Notes: generated by a model not told the origin, from the sequence alone. A stretch of 64,000 nt of DNA from Actinomycetes bacterium (GCA_021819725.1 JAKAQR010000004.1:80598-144597), one strand, 5' to 3'; numbered from the stretch's first letter, positions 34,627 to 43,434 are shown. Program-made: numbers and translations.

Positions 34627-36954
34627 TTGCCCAGCGATCTTGAGGCGCGTTTTCGAGCGCTCTCGCACCGGGCGCCCGTCGAGCCGGAGCGTTCAGTCGA
34701 TGATGACGTCTCCTCAATGGCCGACCTTCTTGAGCGCGCTGGCTTCTATCACGGTCAGATTGTCCAGACGATCGTCATCCCGGCCCGCGATGCGCGTTTC
34801 CTCGAACCCACAACCCCACTCTCAGCACAGACAAAACGCATAGCCGATTCGTTGGGGGGTCAGCTCTATACGCACCAGGCGCTCGTCTACGACCACGTCC
34901 AGCTTGGGACCAACGTGGTACTGGCAACACCAACCGCATCAGGCAAAACCCTCGCCTTCGTGTTGCCAACGCTTGAGCGGCTCCTCCGGGACCCACAGGC
35001 GACCGCTCTTTTTCTCTACCCCACAAAGGCGCTCGCCTACGACCAACTCGAGCGTCTACAGGAGCTCGACCGGAGCCTTGGTGGATCACTTCGCCCCGCC
35101 GTCTACGATGGCGACACGCCAACCAGCGAACGGGCAAAGATTCGAGCAAATGCTCGCATCATTATCTCAAACCCACATGGCCTCCATCTTTACCTTGGCT
35201 GGCATGCGAGTTGGGAATCCTTCCTAGCCAACCTCAACGTCGTGGTGATCGACGAGGCCCACCACTACGTCGGCAGCCTAGGCGCCTCATTTGGGGGTCT
35301 GCTATGGCGCCTGCAACGGCTGACAGCTCACTATGGTGCCCGACCGGTGCTCATCGCGGCCTCCGGGACGATCGCCAATCCACAAGAACACCTCGAGACG
35401 CTCACCGGTCTGCCCTTCGTGGTGGTGGATCAAAGTGGCGCCAGCCAGTCCGCACGCACGATCCTCTTCTGGGATTGCACCCGAGACCCCAAAACACCTC
35501 CCTCAACGCAGGCCGCCTACCTCACTCGTCATCTCGTGCGCATGCGTCGCTCCGTCGTCGTCTTTTCCAACACTCGCGCCCAGGCGGAGTACGTCGCGAT
35601 GGCAGGTTCCGATCGAAGCCACCGCATCTTGCCCTACCGATCTGGCTACTCTCCGGAGATGCGCCGCCGAGTCGAACACGAACTACGCTCGGGTGCAATC
35701 CGCGGCGTCTCAGCCACCAGCGCTCTCGAACTTGGCGTCGATATCGGTTCCCTTGATACTGTCGTACTCAATGGTTACCCAGGTTCTATCTCATCACTCT
35801 GGCAGCGCCTTGGCCGGGCCGGCAGGACCAACCTTGACGCTCTCGGCATTGTGATGGTCGGCGGGGATCCGATCTCTCGTTCACTCCTCGCCAACGCCAG
35901 CGAACTCCTTGAGCGCAGCCCAGAACATGCCATCGCCGCCTCCGATGACACCGACATCCTCACCCGCCATCTCCTCCTCGCGGCCGCCGAACTGCCCCTG
36001 AGCGAGGAGTCAGTGACTGATGGCCCCGGGGCCAGAGCCGCTCTTGCCGATCTTTTGGGTCGTGACCTTCTGACCCGAGACGGAGTTCACTATCGCTCCA
36101 CTCGACAGCGCCCCCACCTCTCCACTCCATTCATGGAACGAGAGGCCAGCTACGAGATCCACTTTCAAGGCACACGCGATCATCGCACAGTGGAACGTAT
36201 ATCGATCCGCCAGGCACTTCGTGAGGCTCACAAGGGAGCTGTCTTCCTACACTTTGGCACCCCATTTCGAGTGCAGCGCGTCGATACCGAGCATCGACAG
36301 ATCTTCTGCATTCCTGAGACCGATGGCCATCATACGCAGCCAACGCTGTTTCGGTCGCTCTCTCAAGGAAGAACGCTTGAGCGCCTCGAGCCCCATCCAC
36401 TACTCGCAATGGAACGTATCGAAGCGCTCGTCGTAGAGCAGGTGACGGGTTACAAGGAGTTTGACCACCAATCGCGTCAAGTGGCCAAACGCAAGGTTGC
36501 CAGCCCCGTCATCTCAAGCCCGGCCGAAGCCGTCGTGATCACCTGTGTCGACCCCATCTATCTCGGTATCGAACCTGAGGAATTCTTCGCCGCGCTCCAC
36601 GCGCTTGAACACGCGCTCACCAAAGTACTACCCCTGTTGACCAACGGAGGTACCTCTGATCTGGCAAGCCTCACCCTCCGCAACGGCGACGAACCATCGA
36701 TAGTGATCTACTACCTCACCAAGTCACACCCATCCGCGATGATCACCAAAGTCATGGAGCATCTCGGCGAGGCGCTCCATCTCGCCGAGCGCATGATCAC
36801 CGAATGTTCCTGTGCCAACGGATGCGCCTTCTGTGTCCTTGACCCCCGGTGTGACGACGAGGTGATCGACAAAGACGCCGCGATCAGCCTCTCCGGATCC
36901 CTCCAAAAACTACTTCACCATCCCGGGCCACCCACGCGAGGCAGCGACGACTGA
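34627..36954 (+). CDS. MrfA/YprA-like DEAH-box DNA helicase
   Basis: A 775-residue superfamily 2 helicase. It has the Q-like motif region, Walker A TPTASGKT (101-108), DEAH at 209-212 (VVVIDEAHHYVGSLGASFGGL), motif III ASGTIANP, a helicase C domain (SATSALELGVDIGSLDTVVL and QRLGRAGR) and a C-terminal DUF1998/MZB domain. That domain has the Cys cluster CSCANGCAFC plus a further Cys at 742. This matches MrfA, the mitomycin-repair helicase that works with the exonuclease MrfB outside UvrA-dependent excision in Bacillus. No mrfB is adjacent, but a DEDDh exonuclease lies at 41.6 kb. The start is TTG 34627 (uncertain), and ATG 34717 is an alternative. Confidence 0.9.
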   Translation: MPSDLEARFRALSHRAPVEPERSVDDDVSSMADLLERAGFYHGQIVQTIVIPARDARFLEPTTPLSAQTKRIADSLGGQLYTHQALVYDHVQLGTNVVLATPTASGKTLAFVLPTLERLLRDPQATALFLYPTKALAYDQLERLQELDRSLGGSLRPAVYDGDTPTSERAKIRANARIIISNPHGLHLYLGWHASWESFLANLNVVVIDEAHHYVGSLGASFGGLLWRLQRLTAHYGARPVLIAASGTIANPQEHLETLTGLPFVVVDQSGASQSARTILFWDCTRDPKTPPSTQAAYLTRHLVRMRRSVVVFSNTRAQAEYVAMAGSDRSHRILPYRSGYSPEMRRRVEHELRSGAIRGVSATSALELGVDIGSLDTVVLNGYPGSISSLWQRLGRAGRTNLDALGIVMVGGDPISRSLLANASELLERSPEHAIAASDDTDILTRHLLLAAAELPLSEESVTDGPGARAALADLLGRDLLTRDGVHYRSTRQRPHLSTPFMEREASYEIHFQGTRDHRTVERISIRQALREAHKGAVFLHFGTPFRVQRVDTEHRQIFCIPETDGHHTQPTLFRSLSQGRTLERLEPHPLLAMERIEALVVEQVTGYKEFDHQSRQVAKRKVASPVISSPAEAVVITCVDPIYLGIEPEEFFAALHALEHALTKVLPLLTNGGTSDLASLTLRNGDEPSIVIYYLTKSHPSAMITKVMEHLGEALHLAERMITECSCANGCAFCVLDPRCDDEVIDKDAAISLSGSLQKLLHHPGPPTRGSDD

Positions 36955-37036
36955 GTTATCTTGTACGAAGCAAGACCACAAGCGCTGCCCAGAGATGCCA
37001 GCGAGCTGTACGCTGCCCCCCAACCATCGCGCGAGT

Positions 37037-37690
37037 CTAGGAAGAGACTCGTACCGACGAGGGCGCGGAATCGCAGTAGGAAGAGAGCTCGCATCGAAAA
37101 CACGAAGGCGTCTTTGCTCTGCAGATGCGCCTGCCGTGCAGGATGAGTTGCAGCGAGAACGAACCCCACCGAACCTGGGGAACGAGCCCGCAAAGATCCT
37201 GTTCGATCGCCTCGGGAGTCTGCGCATTGCTCAGACCCAGTCGGTTGGACAGCCGACTGACATGGGTATCGACAGGAAGCCCCGGCAGACCAAAATAGAC
37301 GGACCGAACAACATTGGCCGTCTTGCGTCCCACCCCAGGGAGGGTGGTAAGCTCCGAAAGCTCGCTCGGGACCTCCCCCCCATACTGGTGGGCAATCCGA
37401 TCCGCAAGTGCGACCACATGACTCGCCTTGGTGCGGTAGAAGCCGGTCGAGTAGATGAGCTGTGCTACCTCGTCGACCGCCGCCGAACCGAGGGCGTCGG
37501 GCGTTGGAAAACGTGCAAAGAGCGGCTGGGTAACCGAGTTTACTACCGCGTCAGTCGTCTGAGCTGAAAGCACCGTAGCAACCAGGAGCTGGAATGGGGT
37601 CTCGAACTGGAGCGCACACAACGTTTTTGCATCGCCTGGGTAGAGGGCATCAAGCTGCTTAATGATCTGCTCAACCTGTTGTCTTCCCAC
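37037..37690 (-). CDS. nth: Endonuclease III
   Basis: A 217-residue bifunctional DNA glycosylase/AP lyase that removes oxidised pyrimidines. The helix-hairpin-helix LPGVGRKTANVV holds the catalytic Lys123, and Asp141 (VDTHVSRLSNRLG) is the second catalytic residue. The [4Fe-4S] ligands are Cys190, 197, 200 and 206 in the exact C-x6-C-x2-C-x5-C spacing. ATG at 37690 with little upstream signal. It is divergent from mshD by 43 bp, a pairing of two oxidative-damage functions on one promoter region. It is convergent with the MrfA-like helicase. Confidence 0.96.
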   Translation of the reverse strand: MGRQQVEQIIKQLDALYPGDAKTLCALQFETPFQLLVATVLSAQTTDAVVNSVTQPLFARFPTPDALGSAAVDEVAQLIYSTGFYRTKASHVVALADRIAHQYGGEVPSELSELTTLPGVGRKTANVVRSVYFGLPGLPVDTHVSRLSNRLGLSNAQTPEAIEQDLCGLVPQVRWGSFSLQLILHGRRICRAKTPSCFRCELSSYCDSAPSSVRVSS

Positions 37691-37721
37691 CGATGTGACC
37701 CTCCCCTACCCTCGCCTACGT

Positions 37722-37727
37722 TAGCCT
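37722..37727 (+). promoter_or_regulatory. Predicted leaderless -10 element of mshD
   Basis: TAGCCT lies 6 nt before the mshD ATG, the spacing expected when transcription starts at the A of ATG. No ribosome-binding site is present. Confidence 0.45.
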
Positions 37728-37733
37728 AGTACC

Positions 37734-38666
37734 ATGGCCCATCTTGATGTACGCATGCTCAACCCTGACCGCCATCTTTCTTCCATCATCTCACTGGCGC
37801 AAGAGGTTGAAGCGGTGGAGCATCATCGAGCACTTGCCGACCACCGCTGGATCGACCTCACCAACCACCGTGCAGAGAGCCTCGAATCGCTCGTCGTCGT
37901 CGATCTAGATACCGATGTCGTAGCCGGTCTTCTCACCCGTAATGCGACGAACAAGGGAATCGAGTTCGAGCTAGCCATCCGCCCCAGTTACCCCTATGGA
38001 CTCGTAGTCCAAGAGCTTCTCGATCGAGCGCTGGGCGATTCCACCATGCCTGCAACCCAACGGGTGAGCCTCTGGATCCCCAACCCCAATCAGGAGCGTG
38101 ACCGCCTCTATCGCAGTCTCGGCTTTCATGCCGATCGCGAAGTGCTCCAGATGCGACGAACCCTTCCCTTCGAGGGACTCGTGCGCTCCACGACACTCAA
38201 GTTTCGAACCTTTCAACCCGGCGTAGACGAGGCCGCCTGGCTTAGCGTCAACAACCGAGCCTTTGAATGGCACCCAGATCAAGGTGACTGGGATCTCGCC
38301 ACCCTACGCGAACGAGAGGGTGAGCCGTGGTTCGATCCCAACGGATTCTTTGTCGTCGATGATGAGACTCGCATGCAAGGGTTCTGCTGGACTAAGATTC
38401 ACCACGACTGTCAACCTCCCGTCGGCGAGATCTACGTGATCGCTGTCGATCCAGAGGATGCCGGCAAGGGAATCGGTAAAGCACTGCTAGCCGAAGGCAT
38501 GTACTACTTAGGAGAGGTGCGCAAACTCTCCTCCATCATGCTCTATGTCGAACGCAGCAACGAGAGCGCCCAAGGGCTCTACCAAAGCTACGGCTTCTCC
38601 ATTGACCACGCCGACCGCCGCTACGTGCTTTTCCCGTCAACGAACGCACTCCCAGACGACCGCTGA
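37734..38666 (+). CDS. mshD: Mycothiol synthase
   Basis: MshD acetylates Cys-GlcN-Ins with acetyl-CoA, the last step of mycothiol synthesis, the main thiol of actinomycetes. The 310 residues form two GNAT domains. The diagnostic stretches lie in the second: NNRAFEWHPDQGDWDLATL, REGEPWFDPNGFFVVD, GFCWTKIHHD, and the acetyl-CoA loop VDPEDAGKGIGKALL, followed by LYVERSNESAQGLYQSYGF. The first, degenerate GNAT domain covers residues ~1-140. Apparently leaderless (TAGCCT-N6-ATG). Other mycothiol genes are not in the window. This gene is a strong marker for actinobacterial origin. Confidence 0.95.
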   Translation: MAHLDVRMLNPDRHLSSIISLAQEVEAVEHHRALADHRWIDLTNHRAESLESLVVVDLDTDVVAGLLTRNATNKGIEFELAIRPSYPYGLVVQELLDRALGDSTMPATQRVSLWIPNPNQERDRLYRSLGFHADREVLQMRRTLPFEGLVRSTTLKFRTFQPGVDEAAWLSVNNRAFEWHPDQGDWDLATLREREGEPWFDPNGFFVVDDETRMQGFCWTKIHHDCQPPVGEIYVIAVDPEDAGKGIGKALLAEGMYYLGEVRKLSSIMLYVERSNESAQGLYQSYGFSIDHADRRYVLFPSTNALPDDR

Positions 38667-39021
38667 GTCCCCTCCCACCTGGAGCCCACAAGAACCCGAA
38701 TCACCACGTTGATGAAGACCAATGTGTCGATGATGCCTCAATGAAGCCAGGTAACCCAACGCTCAGCAGAAAAGTTCTCCAGCACCTATGAACGGTCTAA
38801 CGACACGAGGCAACTCTTATGGGCAGCGCGTCCAAGGGCGTGTGGTGTCGACTAGCGTTGCGTGGTGTTGTTGGGTCTGCTGCGTCCTGGGGTCAGTGGT
38901 GATCGCTGTGCACGCTGGTGTGAGCCAAGTCAGCACACCAAGGCTGGATCGATCACGAGCCAGGGCTCAGCAGCCTTGGCCACACAGGTCTGAATAACGA
39001 GCATGGACAAAGGAGTTCGCG
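38667..39021. other. 355-bp gap upstream of the aminotransferase gene
   Basis: No gene seen. The stretch 38860-38890 is T/G-rich with repeated GTTG/GGTG runs. AAAGGAG at 39009-39016 is the ribosome-binding site of the following gene. Confidence 0.4.
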
Positions 39022-40098
39022 ATGGACAGAACCGATGAACAAGAGTTCACAGAGTACTTCGAGCACCAACGCGGCTTCCTAGACACCGCCAGTATCGGCC
39101 TACTACCAAAGGCAACAGCCGCCAGCCTCCACATCGCGATCGACAACTGGGCTACCGGCAAGGCCCGATGGTTCGACGACTGGCTTGGCAAAACTGATAT
39201 CGCTCGTAGTCTTTTTGCCAAGATGGTCGGAGCGGATGAGCAGCTCGTTGCCACCGGGCCATCGACCTCGGTGATGGTAGCGCTCATCGCCAACGCACTG
39301 CCGGCTGGCGCGCGCGTCCTCGCACCAGCCATTGAGTTTACGTCAAACCTCTACCCCTATCTCGTACAGGCGGATCGGGGCATCGAGATCATAACGGTTG
39401 GCGAAGATGATCTCATCGATGCTATCGACCACTCGGTTACCCTGGTAGCTGTATCAGCAGTCCAGAGCGCCAGTGGGCACGTTACCGATTTGGAAGCGCT
39501 CAAACAGCGGGCCAAGCGAACTGGAGCTATGGTGGCGGTGGATGCCACGCAGGCCACCGGCTGGCTTCCTCTCTCTATTGACGGCCTCGATGCCATCGTC
39601 AGTTCCGGCTACAAGTGGCTACTGTCCCCTCGTGGCACGGCCTATCTCGCGCTCTCTCAACGTCTTGGGGCCATGATCAAGCCGCTCTACGCTAACTGGT
39701 ATGCCGGTGACAATATCGCCAACTCCTACTACGGAACCCAACTCCATCTCGCCAAGAGTGAGCGCCGCCTCGACCCCTCTCCTGCATGGCTCTCGTGGAT
39801 CGGAGCAGCAGAGTCGCTTGCACTCATCGATCATCTCGGGATCACCGCAATCTATGACCACGACATCGCTCTCACCACCGAATTTCTCACTCGGCTCGAC
39901 CAACCTCTGCCGGAGAGAGCATCAGCGATCGCCTCGCTCAAGCTGGTAAAGCCCATCGATCCAACCTCCCTTCCCATTACGGTATCCATGCGTAGCGGTC
40001 GTCTGCGTATCTCCTTTCACCTCTACAACACCGCCGACGATGTGGAACTTGCGGTCAAAGTTTTGCGAGGTGCGGTTGTGTCGGATGAGGACCGCTGA
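39022..40098 (+). CDS. Class V aminotransferase (PLP-dependent, cysteine-desulfurase-like fold)
   Basis: A 358-residue PLP enzyme of fold type I. The PLP-binding Lys198 is in VSSGYKWLLSPRG, with Asp174 and neighbours in VAVDATQATGWLPL and the phosphate-contacting ATGPSTSVMVAL near 77-88. It is shorter than SufS/IscS and has no recognisable catalytic-loop Cys. An isopenicillin-epimerase-like or kynureninase-like enzyme is more likely than a desulfurase. AAAGGAG is spaced 6 nt from the ATG. It stands alone, and the substrate is unknown. Confidence 0.85.
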   Translation: MDRTDEQEFTEYFEHQRGFLDTASIGLLPKATAASLHIAIDNWATGKARWFDDWLGKTDIARSLFAKMVGADEQLVATGPSTSVMVALIANALPAGARVLAPAIEFTSNLYPYLVQADRGIEIITVGEDDLIDAIDHSVTLVAVSAVQSASGHVTDLEALKQRAKRTGAMVAVDATQATGWLPLSIDGLDAIVSSGYKWLLSPRGTAYLALSQRLGAMIKPLYANWYAGDNIANSYYGTQLHLAKSERRLDPSPAWLSWIGAAESLALIDHLGITAIYDHDIALTTEFLTRLDQPLPERASAIASLKLVKPIDPTSLPITVSMRSGRLRISFHLYNTADDVELAVKVLRGAVVSDEDR

Positions 40099-40331
40099 CG
40101 ATGAGGGATCTTGAGCATTGACCAGCATCACGGATCTTGTGATAGCCATGTGGCTCACCTTCCACCGCGACGATTCCGATACCGCGCGTAGCTCCTTGAT
40201 TCACAGCCCGCCCCTCCGCGGACCAAAGGTACCCTGCACTGCCGCGTTCGATCCACTACAGGAGAACGGTCGATCCGCGTCCGCTCGGATGGTACCATGC
40301 CATGGTCCTATCTGGATGCCCTCTGAACCTC

Positions 40332-40517
40332 CTAGCGCACGAGAAAGTGCCAACCGACCCAGGCCCATCCGAGGGTCAAGACGATCGCTCCAATGGGCCG
40401 CGTGCGCAACGCCGCAACAAGATCACTCAGTCGATGCCCCCGGATGTGGGTAACCACCGCCATCACTACCACCCCCGCCGCGATGAACGCCCAGATCGCT
40501 AAACTCAGGCTCCGCAT
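40332..40517 (-). CDS. Small two-helix membrane protein (third gene of a membrane operon)
   Basis: A 61-residue protein with two hydrophobic helices (LAIWAFIAAGVVVMAVVT and IGAIVLTLGWAWVGWHF) separated by a basic loop (HIRGHRLSDLVAALRTRP). The ending GWAWVGWHFLVR recalls short actinobacterial DUF6186-type proteins, but I am not certain. The start overlaps the end of the preceding gene by 13 bp, which supports translation. Function unknown. Confidence 0.6.
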   Translation of the reverse strand: MRSLSLAIWAFIAAGVVVMAVVTHIRGHRLSDLVAALRTRPIGAIVLTLGWAWVGWHFLVR

Positions 40518-40981
40518 ATCGCCAACCAGACACCAAGACCGAGCCAGGCAACAAAAAGAATCACCCGTGCCTCGATGCCGTAACCGAGCGCGCCATTGAT
40601 GATCGATGAGATCGTCGGATGGGAGGGTCGCGCACCTCCAAACAGGTTGAAGAGCTCAAGGGTCAGTACCGCCAAGGCCGCGGGCGACCACGTCCATACG
40701 GCCACCCTGTCAAAGGGGCGCGGAGCTTCGTGTTGCACCTTGCGAAAGAAGACGACGACAACCACAGCAATGGCGATACCCGTCAACACCTCCGCTCGGC
40801 GGGTAAAGGTATGGCTCTGCGCCTCTAGATACGTCCATGTGAGCCCAAACGCCCCACCTGCGAGTAGTAAAATGGTGTGCCGCAGCCTCGCTCCAGCTGC
40901 GAGTAGTCGAAGAACACGCCGCAACCTCATGAGTAGCTTTGCCCCACCTGTGAGTAGTTGGATGGAGCGTCGCAGCCTCAT
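40505..40981 (-). CDS. Membrane protein with a tandemly duplicated N-terminus
   Basis: A 158-residue membrane protein of unknown function with about four helices after residue 35. The first 45 residues are three imperfect copies of M-R-L-R-R-x-x-x-L-L-x-x-G-A (residues 1-17, 18-34 and ~32-45), encoded by a 51-bp tandem duplication plus a partial copy. Its ATG at 40981 overlaps the stop of the gene before by 4 bp, so the duplicated start is used or at least tolerated; ATG 40930 in the second copy is an alternative. The conserved part resembles polar-rimmed helices with FNLFGGARPSHPTISSIING. The next gene overlaps its end. Confidence 0.65.
   Translation of the reverse strand: MRLRRSIQLLTGGAKLLMRLRRVLRLLAAGARLRHTILLLAGGAFGLTWTYLEAQSHTFTRRAEVLTGIAIAVVVVVFFRKVQHEAPRPFDRVAVWTWSPAALAVLTLELFNLFGGARPSHPTISSIINGALGYGIEARVILFVAWLGLGVWLAICGA
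40852..40981 (-). repeat. 51-bp in-frame tandem duplication
   Basis: Units begin at 40981 and 40930 (minus strand) with period 51 bp, plus a shorter third copy 39 bp on. Shared cores are CACCTGYGAGTAGT and CGYCGCARCCTC on the + strand. All lie in the 5' end of a membrane protein gene. Confidence 0.85.
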
Positions 40982-41508
40982 GCGTCGCTTCGCACCAACT
41001 TGGAGCGCATCAAAGCAAGTCCAACGACGGTTGTTCCAAGCGCCACGAGTGAGAACACCATGGGCACGAACCCATCAGCGCGGTGTAGCACCAGAAAGCC
41101 CAAGAGGACAAGGAGCACAGGAAGAATGAGGACTCCGCGCATTCGATAACCCAGTTGATGGAGCCGTGCTGCGTCGTAGGCCGCAATCCGCCCCTCAAGT
41201 TCGAGATCAAAGCCAGAGAGGCAACCAGCAGACCCTGCCGCTGCACAGTTGGCACACTGTGCGCCACAGCCATCGGTAGCTTCGGGTTCGCGCTTGGCCC
41301 TTGAACCAATCAGAACAGCTGCACCAACGATGAGTCCGGCGACGAGTCCACCAAGCGCTACCATCATAGAGTCCAGTCCCAAGAGTTTCAGGCAAAGGGA
41401 GATCATGCCGGCAAAGAACGCTCCGATCGCAATCGCCCAGACAAACCTGACCAGCACCATCCGATGATAGAACGTCCTGGCTTGGTGCTTGCTAAAAGAT
41501 TGGGTCAC
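40978..41508 (-). CDS. Membrane protein with a cysteine cluster (first gene of a membrane operon)
   Basis: A 176-residue protein with four predicted helices: ~19-42, ~48-68, ~123-140 and ~146-165. Between helices 2 and 3 lies a polar segment with four closely spaced cysteines (CGAQCANC, then Cys about eight residues on), which could bind a metal or Fe-S cluster or form disulfides. No family recognised. It leads a three-gene operon with 4-bp and 13-bp overlaps, so the three products may form one membrane complex. Divergent from the exonuclease gene by 58 bp. Confidence 0.65.
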   Translation of the reverse strand: MTQSFSKHQARTFYHRMVLVRFVWAIAIGAFFAGMISLCLKLLGLDSMMVALGGLVAGLIVGAAVLIGSRAKREPEATDGCGAQCANCAAAGSAGCLSGFDLELEGRIAAYDAARLHQLGYRMRGVLILPVLLVLLGFLVLHRADGFVPMVFSLVALGTTVVGLALMRSKLVRSDA

Positions 41509-41552
41509 CTAGACTATTCTACCTCCCTGATCCTGCTGTCAGAAACTCGACG

Positions 41553-41558
41553 TAGGAT
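41553..41558 (+). promoter_or_regulatory. Predicted leaderless -10 of the exonuclease gene
   Basis: TAGGAT is 8 nt before the ATG at 41567, identical in sequence and spacing to the element before murT. GGAT motifs between them are weak as ribosome-binding sites. Confidence 0.35.
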
Positions 41559-41566
41559 GATGGATC

Positions 41567-42205
41567 ATGGGCATCGCGACCACTCAAGCCGCTCTTCATC
41601 CCTCAACGACACAACTGCAAACGACGACGTTCGTTATCGTCGATACCGAGACCACTGGTGGATCTGCGAGCTATCACCAGCTGACTGAGGTGGCTGCGCT
41701 CAAGGTCTGCGGCGGACACGTCATTGGCCACCTTCGATCGCTCATAGTGAACCGCTTGCCCATACCTGCCATGATCGTGACGCTCACCGGTATCACTGAT
41801 GCGATGTGTTGCGTCGCACCGGAAGAGCTAGAGGTCCTACGGGCCTTTACGTCCTTTGTCGGCGACGCAACCCTTGTGGGCCACAACCTGCGCTTCGACC
41901 TGAGTTTTCTCAACGCTGCCCTCTCCCGTTCGCATGCTCCCTCGCTCAACACTACAACGATCGACACCCTGAGCCTCGCACGTCGTCTACTCCAGGGCGA
42001 GGTCGAGAACTTTAAACTTGCGACTCTTGCCGAGTACTTGGGCCTTCGTCGACCAAGCCATCGAGCCCTTACCGACGCATTGACCACGACTGACCTCCTC
42101 CACGAACTCATCGGTCGTCTCGGCAGCATCGGCATCACCACACTTGAGGATCTCGATCGCTTTTGTCCAACGAAATCATCACGTCATGATCTCACCCGTG
42201 CATGA
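41567..42205 (+). CDS. DnaQ-like 3'-5' exonuclease (DEDDh)
   Basis: A 212-residue exonuclease with all motifs of the DEDDh class: Exo I Asp26/Glu28 (VIVDTETTG), Exo II Asp111 (VGHNLRFDLSFLN) and Exo III His165/Asp170 (PSHRALTDA). It resembles the PolC/epsilon proofreading domain or a stand-alone repair exonuclease. There is no polymerase or UvrC (GIY-YIG) domain attached. Given the MrfA-like helicase 4.6 kb away, a repair role is possible, but this is context only. Its stop overlaps the start of the amidase pseudogene by 4 bp. Confidence 0.9.
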   Translation: MGIATTQAALHPSTTQLQTTTFVIVDTETTGGSASYHQLTEVAALKVCGGHVIGHLRSLIVNRLPIPAMIVTLTGITDAMCCVAPEELEVLRAFTSFVGDATLVGHNLRFDLSFLNAALSRSHAPSLNTTTIDTLSLARRLLQGEVENFKLATLAEYLGLRRPSHRALTDALTTTDLLHELIGRLGSIGITTLEDLDRFCPTKSSRHDLTRA

Positions 42206-43383
42206 CCAACGTGCTTTCCCAGGAGAAGGCCGACTCTTTTGGACCGTTCATTGGGGTGCCGATTCCCGGCAAGGATCTCACGGAGGTTCCTGGTTGAGCA
42301 GCGACCTACGGATTGCTGGCTGCGTCCATGGATCCAAAGGAGGAGAGCAACCTGGTGGTAACGGCACTCGAAGATGCTGGCTTCCTACCCTTTGGTCGCA
42401 CCAACGCCCCCACATTTGGTGTGATACCGGTAGCTGAAAACCTCCGCTATGGCGTCACGGGGACCCCAAGGAATCTTGAGCAAACACCGAGAGGGTCGAG
42501 CGGCGCTAGCCCAGATGGCACCCCTAGTCCATGGCAACGATAGCGCTGCCTCGATCAGGATTCCTATGTCACGCTGGGGCTTGGTTGCTCTCAAGGTCTC
42601 TCGATGGAGGGTACCCTCCGGGAACTCCTCGTGGAAAGGGGAATCGGTCGAGGGGGTGTTGATCCGTGACGTGAGCGATGTGGCGCTGGTACTCGATGAG
42701 ATCGCCGGCCCGGATCCTCTCGGGTGCTCCGCCACCCCGGCCATTTGCCAGTGCCATCAAGAGCGATGTCAGCCCGCTTCACAACGCTCCGTTACCAAGG
42801 CACCGCTTGGCGTCGAGGTTGACCCTCCAAGTGCATCGAGGCGACGACGTCGGTCACCCGGGGACTCGAGTCGCTCAGGCACTTGACTCAGACAACAGCC
42901 TTTGGCGACGCTGACGAGTTCCTCGGGCGCTTCTTGCAGGTAGTCAAGACCCGACTTGTGGAGAATCGTGAAATTGGTTGGACCAGAACAGACGGGTTTA
43001 TTCAACAAGACCGAGAGGCAGCCGAAGCGGTTTCAAGCCTTGACTACATGCGATCTGTTGCCGACCTTGTGCGGTGGATTCGTACGTTCCTGGAACCATA
43101 GGGGGCGGGCGCGTTATATGCTCATGGTCCCAACCATGTCGATCCTGCCTCCACTGCCGGTTCGGGGTTCGAAGGGCTCCACAATGGTGAAGCGACCTCA
43201 AGCTCGTCCCTGACCGTCTTCCAGATAACGGTCTTTACCGCGCCGACTTCGATATGACCGATCAGCCGGCACTCTTCCTTCTCGCAAACCTCAGCGTCAC
43301 AGGGGTTCCAGCTGTTGGCCCAACCCTTCGACGAACTGGCGCCGCTCGCGCTGAGCACGCAGCTCAAGCGAGCACTCGGTTAG
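42202..43383 (+). pseudogene. Decayed amidase gene (stop plus several frameshifts)
   Basis: Reading across frames reconstructs an amidase. It opens with FGPFIGVPIPGKDLTEVPG, then a TGA at 42295. The same frame continues with NLVVTALEDAGFLPFGRTNAPTFG. A frame change near 42500 leads into MAPLVHGNDSAASIRIP and VEGVLIRDVSDVALVLDEIAGPDPLG. Another frame change gives APPPRPFASAIKSDVSPL, and further changes give VVKTRLVENREIGWTRTDGF. The end is FQLLAQPFDELAPLALSTQLKRALG, with a stop at 43381. The catalytic GGSSGG region is itself disrupted. It is a different subgroup from the intact amidase at 32.6 kb. The adjacent permease may once have served the same substrate. Confidence 0.88.
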
Positions 43384-43434
43384 ACGACCCGGTCACTTCC
43401 AGAACGCTTGGGGACGCGTAGGGCAGAGCGGGTT

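Noticed and set aside
42313..43213. Several separate small genes on the + strand
   Set aside because: Each fragment aligns to consecutive parts of one amidase, so they are pieces of the pseudogene at 42202-43383.
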